This document shows, one piece after another, positions 25,389 through 32,042 of a stretch of 32,042 bases of DNA. The first letter of the stretch is position 1. Every line of letters starts with the position of its first letter. The notes beneath the pieces are model-generated. The model was not told the origin of the DNA and made no database searches. It saw only the letters and a list, made by a program, of their open reading frames with translations. The position numbers and the translations under genes are program-made. The stretch comes from Bacteroidales bacterium (GTDB taxonomy: Bacteria > Bacteroidota > Bacteroidia > Bacteroidales > UBA12481): assembly GCA_012523435.1 (NCBI GenBank), contig JAAYIP010000094.1:1-32042 (forward strand). Reading direction: 5' to 3'.

Positions 25389-26693
25389 ATGTTAAGGAAA
25401 CCTGCCTCCAAATGGTTAACCGGTATGAGTAAACGGTGGATTTTTTTTATCCTGACTATCCTGCTGGTTGTCATTTCATCTTGTGTGAGCCTCCGCAGGG
25501 GAACCCGCCAAATGACCACCTTGTCACTCTATAATCCTGGCCAGACAACCATACACCCCGAGTTCACAATCTATCACCACTCTGATACCGAAAGCTCCCT
25601 CTTTTTTCGATTGCTGTCGAGCGAACTGCTTTTTAATCAGGCTAATCCACAAATGAAAGATCAGGCCCGGGTGCGGTTGAGTTATGTGCTTTACGCATCT
25701 TTGGCAAATAATGAAGTAGCAGCCAGAGATACCCAGTCATTTGTCTTCGACCGGGATATCGTTGGAGAACAGGTGATCGGTAGCGTGAAAATTCCGACAG
25801 AACGAGGGAAAACCTACCTGATTGATGTCAGGCTTGATGATGTGTTGCGGAATACAACCTATCGGGATTATGTGTTGGCCGACCGTTTTTCTGAGTTTCC
25901 GCAACAAGATTATCTGCTCTTGACCTATCCGGGAAACCGAGTGAGTTTTCAGCGTTATTTTTATGCTGACGAGCATTTTCGGATCCTGAAAAAGAATACA
26001 CAAATCAATCAGATCTATATATCCATATTCTCTCCAAGAGATGTCTTGCCCTTACCGCCCTATTCAGTTGATACACCACTCGACCTGGCCCCTCTGCCGG
26101 ATTCTACCATCTCCGTCAGCTGGTCGGAGCAGCAGCTTTTCAGACTTGGACAACCAGGCATTTATGTTTTCCATGACGATCCATCACGATCAAGAGGCTT
26201 GGGATTGGCTCAGTTTGGCGATCGCTATCCACAAATCCGAGCCCCGGAAGATATGCTTCTGCCTCTTCAATACCTGATGACCCGTGAAGAGTATGCTGAC
26301 ATTATCCAAAATGCTGATATCAAGAGAGCAGTGGATGATTTTTGGCTTAATAAGGGGAAGACCATGGCCAATGCCCGCGATCTAATTCGGGTTTATTACA
26401 ACCGGGTGACCTTTGCCAATATCTATTTCGCCTCAAGCCGTCAGGGATGGCAAACCGACCGTGGAATGATCTTTCTGATCATGGGTCCACCTTCTGTTGT
26501 CGAAAAATCCGAGACAAGAGAGGTGTGGAAGTATGAGATGGCAGAAACTGAGCAGACTTACCGGTTCGATTTCGATCTGGCCGACGACTATTGGATGGGG
26601 TACGATTATTCTCTTAAACGCAGTGAGGAGCACAGAACTATCTGGAATAGAGCTGTGGAATCTTGGCGGAAAGGGAAAATATTCAGTTTATAA
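25389..26693 (+). CDS. GWxTD-domain lipoprotein
   Basis: The 434-residue protein begins with a lipoprotein signal: a basic segment, a hydrophobic stretch IFFILTILLVVIS and a lipobox ending at C32 (VISSC). A second ATG at 25425 (residue 13) would give a more standard signal length and is an alternative start. The middle is beta-rich. The C-terminal part contains the GWxTD signature, GWQTDRGMIFLIMGPPSVVE (353-372), followed by WKYE; this domain is found mainly in Bacteroidota and Chlorobi lipoproteins of unknown function. The protein should be anchored in the outer or inner membrane facing the periplasm. It is tightly linked to the channel gene upstream (2 bases) and rlmB downstream (8 bases). 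Biological role unknown. Confidence 0.85.
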   Translation: MLRKPASKWLTGMSKRWIFFILTILLVVISSCVSLRRGTRQMTTLSLYNPGQTTIHPEFTIYHHSDTESSLFFRLLSSELLFNQANPQMKDQARVRLSYVLYASLANNEVAARDTQSFVFDRDIVGEQVIGSVKIPTERGKTYLIDVRLDDVLRNTTYRDYVLADRFSEFPQQDYLLLTYPGNRVSFQRYFYADEHFRILKKNTQINQIYISIFSPRDVLPLPPYSVDTPLDLAPLPDSTISVSWSEQQLFRLGQPGIYVFHDDPSRSRGLGLAQFGDRYPQIRAPEDMLLPLQYLMTREEYADIIQNADIKRAVDDFWLNKGKTMANARDLIRVYYNRVTFANIYFASSRQGWQTDRGMIFLIMGPPSVVEKSETREVWKYEMAETEQTYRFDFDLADDYWMGYDYSLKRSEEHRTIWNRAVESWRKGKIFSL

Positions 26694-26701
26694 TCAAACT
26701 T

Positions 26702-27448
26702 ATGGAAATACAGGATTACATTTTCGGTCTTCGACCAATTAGGGAGGCCATCGAATCGGGTAGGGATATTGAAAAAATCTGGGTCAGCAAAGGCCTACAG
26801 GGCGATCTGTCACGAGAGGTGATGGCCATAATTCGAAAATCCGGTATTCCCTACCAGATGGTCCCTGTGGAGAAGCTTAATCGGTTGACACGGAAGAACC
26901 ATCAGGGTATTGTTGCCATAACTTCACTGGTGACCTACCAGCCTTTTGATGAGGTGATCGCCAGTGTTTTCGAATCCGGACGGGATCCGCTGATCATCAT
27001 TTTAGATCATCTTACCGATGTTCGAAATCTCGGTGCAATTGCTCGCTCCGCTGAAGCTGCAGGCGCAGATGCCATCGTGGTGCCGGAAAAGGGTAGCGCA
27101 CAAATCAATGCTGACGCGATGAAAACCTCGGCCGGAGCCCTGAGCCTTATCCCCGTTTGTCGCACGTCCGATCTGAAGAAAACCATCCGCTACCTCAAAA
27201 ATGCTGGCCTTCAAATTGCCGGAGCTACCGAAAAAACAGACCTGCTATACTACCAGGCTAACCTGAGCTCACCACTGGCCCTGATCATGGGTGCGGAAGA
27301 TACCGGAATCGACCCGGAGCTCCTCGCCCTCTGCGATCAGGAAATCAGAATCCCAATGTTGGGCCGGATCAGCTCGCTCAATGTCTCCGCAGCTGCCTCT
27401 GTCATCCTGTTTGAGATTGTCAGACAACGATCCGTTGCTAGTCAATAA
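26702..27448 (+). CDS. rlmB: 23S rRNA (guanosine(2251)-2'-O)-methyltransferase RlmB (TrmH/SpoU family)
   Basis: The 248-residue protein is the normal length for RlmB. It has the N-terminal substrate-binding domain (IFGLRPIREAI at 7-17 to VAITS near 75) and the knotted SPOUT catalytic domain: motif 1 LDHLTDVRNLGAIARSAEA (N109, R115), motif 2 LIMGAEDTGI (194-203), motif 3 IPMLGRISSLNVSAAAS. It transfers a methyl group from SAM to the 2'-hydroxyl of G2251 in 23S rRNA. I start at ATG 26702, just after the GWxTD gene; an earlier TTG at 26663 would overlap that gene and add residues unlike the family. RlmB is the best fit, although other TrmH-family RNA targets cannot be excluded. Confidence 0.9.
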   Translation: MEIQDYIFGLRPIREAIESGRDIEKIWVSKGLQGDLSREVMAIIRKSGIPYQMVPVEKLNRLTRKNHQGIVAITSLVTYQPFDEVIASVFESGRDPLIIILDHLTDVRNLGAIARSAEAAGADAIVVPEKGSAQINADAMKTSAGALSLIPVCRTSDLKKTIRYLKNAGLQIAGATEKTDLLYYQANLSSPLALIMGAEDTGIDPELLALCDQEIRIPMLGRISSLNVSAAASVILFEIVRQRSVASQ

Positions 27449-27492
27449 ATCGCTGAAAAATTGTAAATGAATAACGCAACCTTCAGATTATC

Positions 27493-27792
27493 ATGAATAT
27501 GCTGGAATCAATTGGCTGGATAAGAAATATTGTCCTGAGTATCGGGGTGATCCCACAGGTTTGGCAAACATGGAGAACCCATGACGTGAGTAGTTTTAAC
27601 TGGCCATTCTTGCTAATGTGGGCCGGCGGAGTCTTTCTGACATTCATTTACATCGCGGCAGGAAATCTGCAATCCGGAGAGTTCCAATGGCCTTTGTGGC
27701 TGAACTATCTGGTTAATATCCTGGGAACATTTTACCTGGTTTATGCCAAAGCTAAATACAGCGGGAAAAACACAACTTCGTCTGACAAGTAG
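27493..27792 (+). CDS. small PQ-loop (SemiSWEET-like) membrane protein
   Basis: The 99-residue protein has three predicted membrane helices (about 5-24, 36-56, 66-84) and a short polar tail. The first helix carries GVIPQVWQTW (18-27) with the PQ dipeptide at 21-22, followed by SSFNWPFLLMW, which is the PQ-loop pattern of SemiSWEET proteins; these dimerise to form small sugar carriers. The substrate here is not known. The gene is 44 bases after rlmB and probably ends that transcription unit. It converges with the ABC-F gene, with a small hairpin in the 28-base gap region. Confidence 0.7.
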   Translation: MNMLESIGWIRNIVLSIGVIPQVWQTWRTHDVSSFNWPFLLMWAGGVFLTFIYIAAGNLQSGEFQWPLWLNYLVNILGTFYLVYAKAKYSGKNTTSSDK

Positions 27793-27818
27793 AGCCCACT
27801 AATCAGTATTATCCGGGC

Positions 27819-27835
27819 AATCAGGTATCCTGATT
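27819..27835. terminator. possible bidirectional terminator hairpin between convergent genes
   Basis: AATCAGG-TAT-CCTGATT is a perfect 7-base stem with a 3-base loop, lying 27 bases after the PQ-loop gene stop and covering the last codons of the ABC-F gene on the other strand. No T-run follows on either strand, so an intrinsic terminator is only a possibility. Confidence 0.3.
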
Positions 27836-29761
27836 TAACAATTCCTCATGAGCTTCCTCCCACTCCGACATGGCCACTTCTAACTCCGCTTTTAATTGCT
27901 CATATTCCAAGAATGGATCCTCACCCGTGTTGTCAGCCATACTCACCGGATCAGCCAGGAAAGCTTCAATGACCTGAATTCGTTTCTCCAGTTCCTCAAT
28001 TTTCTCCTCCGCACGAGTAATTCTCAACTGAATCTTTCTTTTTTGGCGCTCCAGCTCCTTTTTCTCTTCATAACGCTGCTTGTTGTCGGAAATAGTTTTG
28101 ACTGTGTCATTCCCTCGGGAGCTCGACTCCTTTTTTTCTATTTCACGAAGGGTGCTGATTTTCTTTTTCTTCAGGAACTCAAAAATGTCGCCGGGATACT
28201 CCTTGATCTGCTTATGCCTGAATTCGTATATCTTACCAACTAACCCATCGAGAAAATCCCGGTCGTGAGAGACTACTATCAATGTTCCGGTAAACTTCAG
28301 GAGGGCCTCTTTAAGGACCTGCTTGGACCGTAAATCAAGGTGATTGGTCGGCTCGTCGAGTACGAGTAAGTTCCTGGGTTCCAGAAGCATGCAGGCTAGG
28401 GCCAAGCGGGCACGTTCTCCACCGGATAGCACCGACACTTTCTTGTCAACGTCATCTCCACTGAACAGAAAGGCTCCAAGAATATCCCTCATCTTACTCC
28501 GGATTTCTCCTACGGCAACATAATCGACCGTCTCAAAAACAGTCCGTTCGGGATCTAACAGATCGGCTTGGTTTTGAGCGTAATAGCCGATTTTTACCGC
28601 ATGGCCGGTCCGACAGTGCCCCTCATGGTCCAGTTCCCCCATAATGATCCTGGCCATCGTGGTTTTCCCTTCCCCATTGCGACCCACAAATGCAACCTTC
28701 TCCCCACGATGGATGGTCAATTGTACTTTATTGAGCACCTGAAGTGATCCATAACTCTTGCTGACATCCTCAGCCTCAACAACAATAGTTCCTGAATGGG
28801 GTGCTGGAGGGAACTTGATGTGAATGGTAGAACCATCAATCTCATCGATCTCGATACGCTCAATTTTGGCCAGCTGCTTAATTCTTGACTGAACCTGCAC
28901 CGATTTGGTTGCCTTATAACGGAAGCGCTCAATGAACTTTTCCGTATCAGCTATCATTTTTTGCTGGTTGCTATAGGCAGCCAATTGTTGTTGCCGTCTT
29001 TCAGCGCGGAGTTTCAGAAATTCCGAATAGGGAACCTGATAGTCGGCCAGGCGGCCCAGCGTGATCTCAACGGTTCTGAGAGTAACCCGGTCAAGGAAAG
29101 TACGGTCGTGAGAGATCAAGACTACCGCCCCTTTGAACTCTTTGAGGTAATCTTCGAGCCACTGAATTGATTCGATATCGAGATGGTTTGTTGGCTCATC
29201 AAGCATCAGAACATCAGGACTTTGCAAAAGAATTTTTGCCAGTTCAATACGCATTCTCCAACCTCCCGAAAACTCGGAAGTGCGCCGCTCAAAATCGGTT
29301 CGTTCAAAGCCCAGCCCGACCAGGGTTTGCTCTATTCTGGCTTCCCGATTGCGTCCATCGAGGATCTCATAGCGATCATTTTTTTCCGCCAACGCCTGAC
29401 AAAGACGGTGATAATCATCGGTTTCATAATCGGTTCGCGCGGCGATTTCGATGTTGATATTCCGGATCTCTTTTTCGAGTAGCAGTACCTCTTCGTAAGC
29501 TCTTTCGGCCTCATGGAATACAGTAGTAGTATCGGGGCAGTTTAGTTGCTGCGGAAGATAGCCAAGCCTGATTCCTGATGGTACCGACACGGTTCCACCT
29601 GAAGGTGCCATCTCTCCGGTGAACAGTCTGAGAATCGTTGTTTTGCCAGCTCCGTTCTTGCCCACCAGCCCTAGCCGGTCGCGCTGACTCACGATCAGGG
29701 TGATCTCCTTAAGAAGGTCGAATCCTCCAAAACTGACGGTTACCTGGTCGAGCGAAATCAT
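27821..29761 (-). CDS. ABC-F family ATPase (ribosome-associated type, YheS/Uup-like)
   Basis: The 646-residue soluble protein has two ABC domains and no membrane segments. Domain 1: Walker A GKNGAGKT (34-41), signature EFSGGWRMRI (163-172), Walker B VLMLDEPTNHLD, H-loop SHD. The inter-domain linker (about 245-325) is charged and helical, with FIERFRYKATKSVQVQSR, the P-site tRNA interaction motif region. Domain 2: Walker A GRNGEGKT (360-367), signature LSGGERAR (445-452), Walker B LLVLDEPTNHLD. A charged coiled-coil tail (about 545-640) follows, as in Uup/YheS-type proteins. ABC-F proteins bind the ribosomal E site and help translation; some confer antibiotic resistance, but nothing here indicates that. 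Its ATG overlaps the upstream DUF1643 gene by 4 bases (ATGA), so they are coupled. Confidence 0.93.
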   Translation of the reverse strand: MISLDQVTVSFGGFDLLKEITLIVSQRDRLGLVGKNGAGKTTILRLFTGEMAPSGGTVSVPSGIRLGYLPQQLNCPDTTTVFHEAERAYEEVLLLEKEIRNINIEIAARTDYETDDYHRLCQALAEKNDRYEILDGRNREARIEQTLVGLGFERTDFERRTSEFSGGWRMRIELAKILLQSPDVLMLDEPTNHLDIESIQWLEDYLKEFKGAVVLISHDRTFLDRVTLRTVEITLGRLADYQVPYSEFLKLRAERRQQQLAAYSNQQKMIADTEKFIERFRYKATKSVQVQSRIKQLAKIERIEIDEIDGSTIHIKFPPAPHSGTIVVEAEDVSKSYGSLQVLNKVQLTIHRGEKVAFVGRNGEGKTTMARIIMGELDHEGHCRTGHAVKIGYYAQNQADLLDPERTVFETVDYVAVGEIRSKMRDILGAFLFSGDDVDKKVSVLSGGERARLALACMLLEPRNLLVLDEPTNHLDLRSKQVLKEALLKFTGTLIVVSHDRDFLDGLVGKIYEFRHKQIKEYPGDIFEFLKKKKISTLREIEKKESSSRGNDTVKTISDNKQRYEEKKELERQKRKIQLRITRAEEKIEELEKRIQVIEAFLADPVSMADNTGEDPFLEYEQLKAELEVAMSEWEEAHEELLNQDT

Positions 29762-30348
29762 GGCTGGAAAGGTTTCAGATCATAATCATACCCCCACATC
29801 AACCCATGTAAAGGTTCCCGTGTCTCCTGTTTGCCACAAACCTGATAAATCGGACCGTTAAATTGCTCTCTGATAATCATTTTTACTCCTTCGATCCGCT
29901 CCTGATAAGCCAGCGACCTGATCCCGGAAGGACCTCCCCAGGCACAAATCAGATAGTCCGACCGCTGGAGTAACTGCCTGAGAAACACGTCGTTTTCGCT
30001 TCCTATGATCGCAATGGAACCCAGTTCCAAATATCGCTGGTTAACCTCTGCAGCATCGGTTGCCCTGAATGCAAAAAGATTGTAAATGTTCAGAAAGGCG
30101 GCGTCAGGAAAGCGTTGCCAGACAAATGTTTCAACTTTGCGAATAGTTGCATCAGAGCGCTTTTCATCGGCCGAACTGGGATTCTTGAGAATGACCGTTA
30201 CCCTTTTGGAACGGGACTCGTTGAGTAAATCCTTACGATACGCCATCTGTAGGGTGTACCGAAACAGACGATCTGGTGAGAAATCTGCTCCGATGCCGGA
30301 TACGTCAATCTCCGAAAAGTGGTCTATCTGTCTTCCAATACGGGCCAT
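29758..30348 (-). CDS. DUF1643 domain protein
   Basis: The 196-residue protein has the DUF1643 pattern: FRYTLQMAYRKD (29-40), VILKNPSSADEKRSDATIR (52-70), NIYNLFAFRATDAAEVN (87-103), GSENDVFLR (116-124) and ICAWGGPSG (134-142). The conserved N-P-S-x-A-D, N-L-F-A-x-R-A-T-D and A-W-G blocks make the family call good. The family's biochemical function is not established to my knowledge; it is often found next to unrelated genes in bacteria and phages. No signal peptide or membrane helix is visible, so it is cytoplasmic. It is the first gene of a two-gene unit with the ABC-F ATPase (4-base overlap). Confidence 0.85.
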   Translation of the reverse strand: MARIGRQIDHFSEIDVSGIGADFSPDRLFRYTLQMAYRKDLLNESRSKRVTVILKNPSSADEKRSDATIRKVETFVWQRFPDAAFLNIYNLFAFRATDAAEVNQRYLELGSIAIIGSENDVFLRQLLQRSDYLICAWGGPSGIRSLAYQERIEGVKMIIREQFNGPIYQVCGKQETREPLHGLMWGYDYDLKPFQP

Positions 30349-30366
30349 TCTTGTTTAATTTTGCGG

Positions 30367-30374
30367 CAAATTTA
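30367..30374 (-). promoter_or_regulatory. -7 element of a probable promoter for the DUF1643/ABC-F unit
   Basis: On the minus strand this reads TAAATTTG, matching TAnnTTTG, 18 bases before the ATG, with no good -33 partner. A short inverted repeat TGCCC-GATT-GGGCA (30383-30396) lies immediately upstream, between the two divergent genes, and could be an operator. Confidence 0.4.
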
Positions 30375-30422
30375 GGCAATCTTGCCCGATTGGGCATTGT
30401 AGGAATTGCACCCGGGGTTTAT

Positions 30423-30430
30423 TACATTTA
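30423..30430 (+). promoter_or_regulatory. weak candidate -7 element for rlmD
   Basis: TACATTTA differs from TAnnTTTG only at the last base. It ends 12 bases before the probable TTG start codon. A TTG at 30397-30399 could act as the -33 element with a 23-base gap. The match is marginal. Confidence 0.25.
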
Positions 30431-30442
30431 GCCGCATTTTTA

Positions 30443-31855
30443 TTGACAATTTTGAAAAAGAAGCCACTGCCATTAATCGAGAAAATCAGAATTGAATCGG
30501 TGGGCGCCGAGGGAAAAGCTGTTGCCCGTCATGAGAACAGGGTCATCTTCGTTCCTATGGTGATTCCCGGTGATGTAGTTGATGTTCAGGTAGTTAAAAA
30601 AAGGCGAACCTATTCGGAAGGTCGGATGGTACGAATCGTGTCACCTTCGCCCGATCGTCAAAAGCCTGTGTGCTCCCACTTTGGCGTTTGCGGTGGTTGT
30701 AAATGGCAGATGTTGCCCTATTCCCTGCAGCTAAAGTATAAATCGCAACAGGTGGGCGACCAGCTGACAAGGATTGGACAGCTGAAGCTGCCCGAGATCC
30801 GCCCGATCATCGGTGCTGTTCAACCTGAGTTTTACCGCAATAAGATGGAATACACCTTTTCCAACAGGCGGTGGTTGACTAACGAAGAGGTTCGTTCGGG
30901 TGTTGACCCGGAAGAAGATCCAGCATTGGGCTTCCACGTTAGAGGGCTGTTTGATAAGGTTGTCAATGTTGATAAGTGCTGGCTGCAATCCGATCCAGCC
31001 AATGAAATCAGAAATGAAGTAAGACGGTTCACCCTGGAACACGGATTTTCCTATTTCGATCTTCGGAAACAGACCGGGCTGATGCGCAACCTAACGATCC
31101 GCTGTACTTCAATCGGTGAATGGATGGTTATCGTTAGCTTCCACGAGAATAGCCCGGACCAGATCCGGATGCTGATGGACCACCTTAAGGAGCGGTTCCC
31201 ATTCCTCACTTCTCTCATGTATGTCATCAATCCTAAAAGAAATGATACCATCGCTGATTTGGATGTAATCACTTGGTATGGAAGGGATTATATCATTGAA
31301 GAGATGGAGGGCCTCCAATTCAAAATCAGTCCGAAGTCTTTCTTCCAAACAAATAGTCATCAGGTGATGCGCCTCTATCAAGTGGTAAGGGATTTCGCTG
31401 AACTGAAGGGCGATGATGTTGTGTATGACCTCTACACCGGAACCGGAACCATTGCCCTGTTTCTTGCCAGGCAGGTCTCGAAGGTAATCGGGATAGAATA
31501 TGTGCCCGAAGCTATCAAAGATGCCCAGATCAATGCCGAAATGAATGAGATCAGCAATGCTGAATTTCTTACTGGTGACATGAAAGATGTTCTCGGCTCT
31601 AGCCTGTTTGAGCAATATGGCCAGCCCGATCTGATTGTTCTTGATCCGCCGCGCGCTGGAGTTCATCCTGATGTCATCACTGCGATACGCGATACTGATG
31701 TTCCACGAATAGTCTATGTGAGCTGCAATCCGGCCACTCAGGCACGCGACCTGGCACTCCTATCCGACCGATATGCTATCCAGGCTGTTCAGCCGGTTGA
31801 TATGTTCCCTCATACTCACCATGTTGAGAATGTCGTCCTACTTAAAAAATATTAA
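30443..31855 (+). CDS. rlmD: 23S rRNA (uracil(1939)-C5)-methyltransferase RlmD (RumA/TrmA family)
   Basis: The 470-residue protein begins with a TRAM RNA-binding domain (about 12-67), followed by four cysteines for a 4Fe-4S cluster: C77, C83 and C86 in the segment PVCSHFGVCGGCKWQ, and C179 in VDKCWL. The SAM-dependent domain has FFQTNS (300-305), the binding loop VYDLYTGTGTIALFLA (327-342), VLDPPRAG (399-406), the catalytic cysteine C428 in VSCNPATQARDL and the general base E462 in HVENVV. It adds a methyl group to C5 of a uridine in rRNA. No ATG exists near the N-terminus; TTG at 30443 or TTG at 30452 is the likely start. Bacteroidota carry several RumA-like paralogues, so the exact uridine is uncertain. 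Confidence 0.9.
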   Translation: MTILKKKPLPLIEKIRIESVGAEGKAVARHENRVIFVPMVIPGDVVDVQVVKKRRTYSEGRMVRIVSPSPDRQKPVCSHFGVCGGCKWQMLPYSLQLKYKSQQVGDQLTRIGQLKLPEIRPIIGAVQPEFYRNKMEYTFSNRRWLTNEEVRSGVDPEEDPALGFHVRGLFDKVVNVDKCWLQSDPANEIRNEVRRFTLEHGFSYFDLRKQTGLMRNLTIRCTSIGEWMVIVSFHENSPDQIRMLMDHLKERFPFLTSLMYVINPKRNDTIADLDVITWYGRDYIIEEMEGLQFKISPKSFFQTNSHQVMRLYQVVRDFAELKGDDVVYDLYTGTGTIALFLARQVSKVIGIEYVPEAIKDAQINAEMNEISNAEFLTGDMKDVLGSSLFEQYGQPDLIVLDPPRAGVHPDVITAIRDTDVPRIVYVSCNPATQARDLALLSDRYAIQAVQPVDMFPHTHHVENVVLLKKY

Positions 31856-31874
31856 CTAATACTGTTTTCGACCA

Positions 31875-32042
31875 ATGAGTCAGATTATTACCGTTTTTCG
31901 TAAGCTCCCCTCCGCTTACTGGTGGGCTAACTAGATGGAACTTTTTGAACGACTTGCCTGGTACGGCATGTTTATACCGTTGGCTCTTTACCTGACCGGA
32001 TCAACCGAGTCAGGTGCGCTGGGTTTTACTCAGATGCAAAAA
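31875..32042 (+). pseudogene. start of a POT/MFS-like transporter interrupted by an in-frame TAG (partial)
   Basis: An ATG at 31875 opens a frame reading MSQIITVFRKLPSAYWWAN, then TAG at 31932-31934, then continues in the same frame MELFERLAWYGMFIPLALYL to the window edge. The second part is the first helix of a peptide-transporter-like (POT) or related MFS carrier, whose hallmark is E-x-F/W-E-R-x-x-Y/W-Y-G. In such proteins the sequence before it normally reads as a short amphipathic lead with P-x-x-F/Y-W-x-A-N directly joined to the M-E-x-F-E-R motif, so the TAG sits inside the conserved block. Either the gene is broken, or translation starts at ATG 31935 immediately after the stop, losing about 20 residues, or the base call is wrong. 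Only the first 168 bases are present. Confidence 0.6.

Noticed and set aside
26663-26701. 13-residue N-terminal extension of RlmB from a TTG
   Set aside because: It overlaps the preceding gene and adds residues unlike the family; ATG 26702 gives the standard RlmB start.
31109-31666. 185-codon minus-strand open frame
   Set aside because: It lies wholly opposite rlmD, whose catalytic and SAM motifs are intact; no protein family is recognised.
31932-31934. TAG read through as pyrrolysine or by suppression
   Set aside because: Nothing in the window suggests pyrrolysine machinery, and a transporter is not a known user; a nonsense mutation, sequence error or later start is simpler.

Overview
The window looks like a chromosomal segment of a member of the Bacteroidota, possibly Bacteroidales or a close relative. 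The phylum call rests on several things read directly: upstream sequences carry the TAnnTTTG type -7 promoter element used in this phylum instead of an E. coli -10 box; Shine-Dalgarno sequences are weak; tgt is followed directly by an lptG-type permease; and there are a GWxTD-domain lipoprotein, an M64 peptidase and a DUF1643 protein. Base composition is near 50% GC throughout. I saw no tRNA, rRNA, CRISPR array, insertion sequence or prophage gene.

Layout. 1-4.6 kb: the 3' end of a probable FAD-dependent oxidoreductase overlaps a GT-C-like membrane protein gene (+). On the minus strand follow rpmH, rsmG, an ECF sigma factor and a membrane-anchored family 2 glycosyltransferase; the last three are tightly coupled. 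4.6-6.8 kb: tgt and lptG (+), sharing a divergent promoter region with the glycosyltransferase. 6.83-7.15 kb: a gap with no convincing gene. 7.15-22.7 kb: a seven-gene plus-strand operon of transport genes. 22.7-24.0 kb: a secreted M64 metallopeptidase (-). 24.1-27.8 kb: a YbdG-type mechanosensitive channel, a GWxTD lipoprotein, rlmB and a PQ-loop membrane protein (+). 27.8-30.3 kb: an ABC-F ATPase and a DUF1643 protein (-). 30.4-32.0 kb: rlmD (+), then the start of a POT/MFS-like transporter interrupted by an in-frame TAG at the window edge.

The most striking region is the 7.15-22.7 kb operon. Its order is ABC ATPase; ABC-2 permease fused to an M1-aminopeptidase-like periplasmic region without HExxH and to a golvesin-type C-terminal domain; TolC-like outer membrane protein; lipoprotein membrane-fusion adaptor; RND pump; a second RND pump fused at its C-terminus to a complete ABC ATPase; ABC-2 permease. 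Two ABC-2 modules thus flank and, through the fusion, physically join an RND tripartite pump. In the 1578-residue fusion the ABC domain itself looks split: a beta-1/A-loop-like segment lies about 185 residues before the rest of the nucleotide-binding domain, with about four predicted membrane helices in between. My inference is a hybrid envelope export or remodelling machine in which ATP hydrolysis at the inner membrane is coupled to RND/TolC transport. The substrate cannot be read from the sequence.

The other genes are mostly housekeeping: RNA modification (Tgt, RsmG, RlmB, RlmD), ribosome (L34, ABC-F), lipopolysaccharide export (LptG) and osmotic protection. Domain and family assignments come from reading motifs by eye, with no database search.
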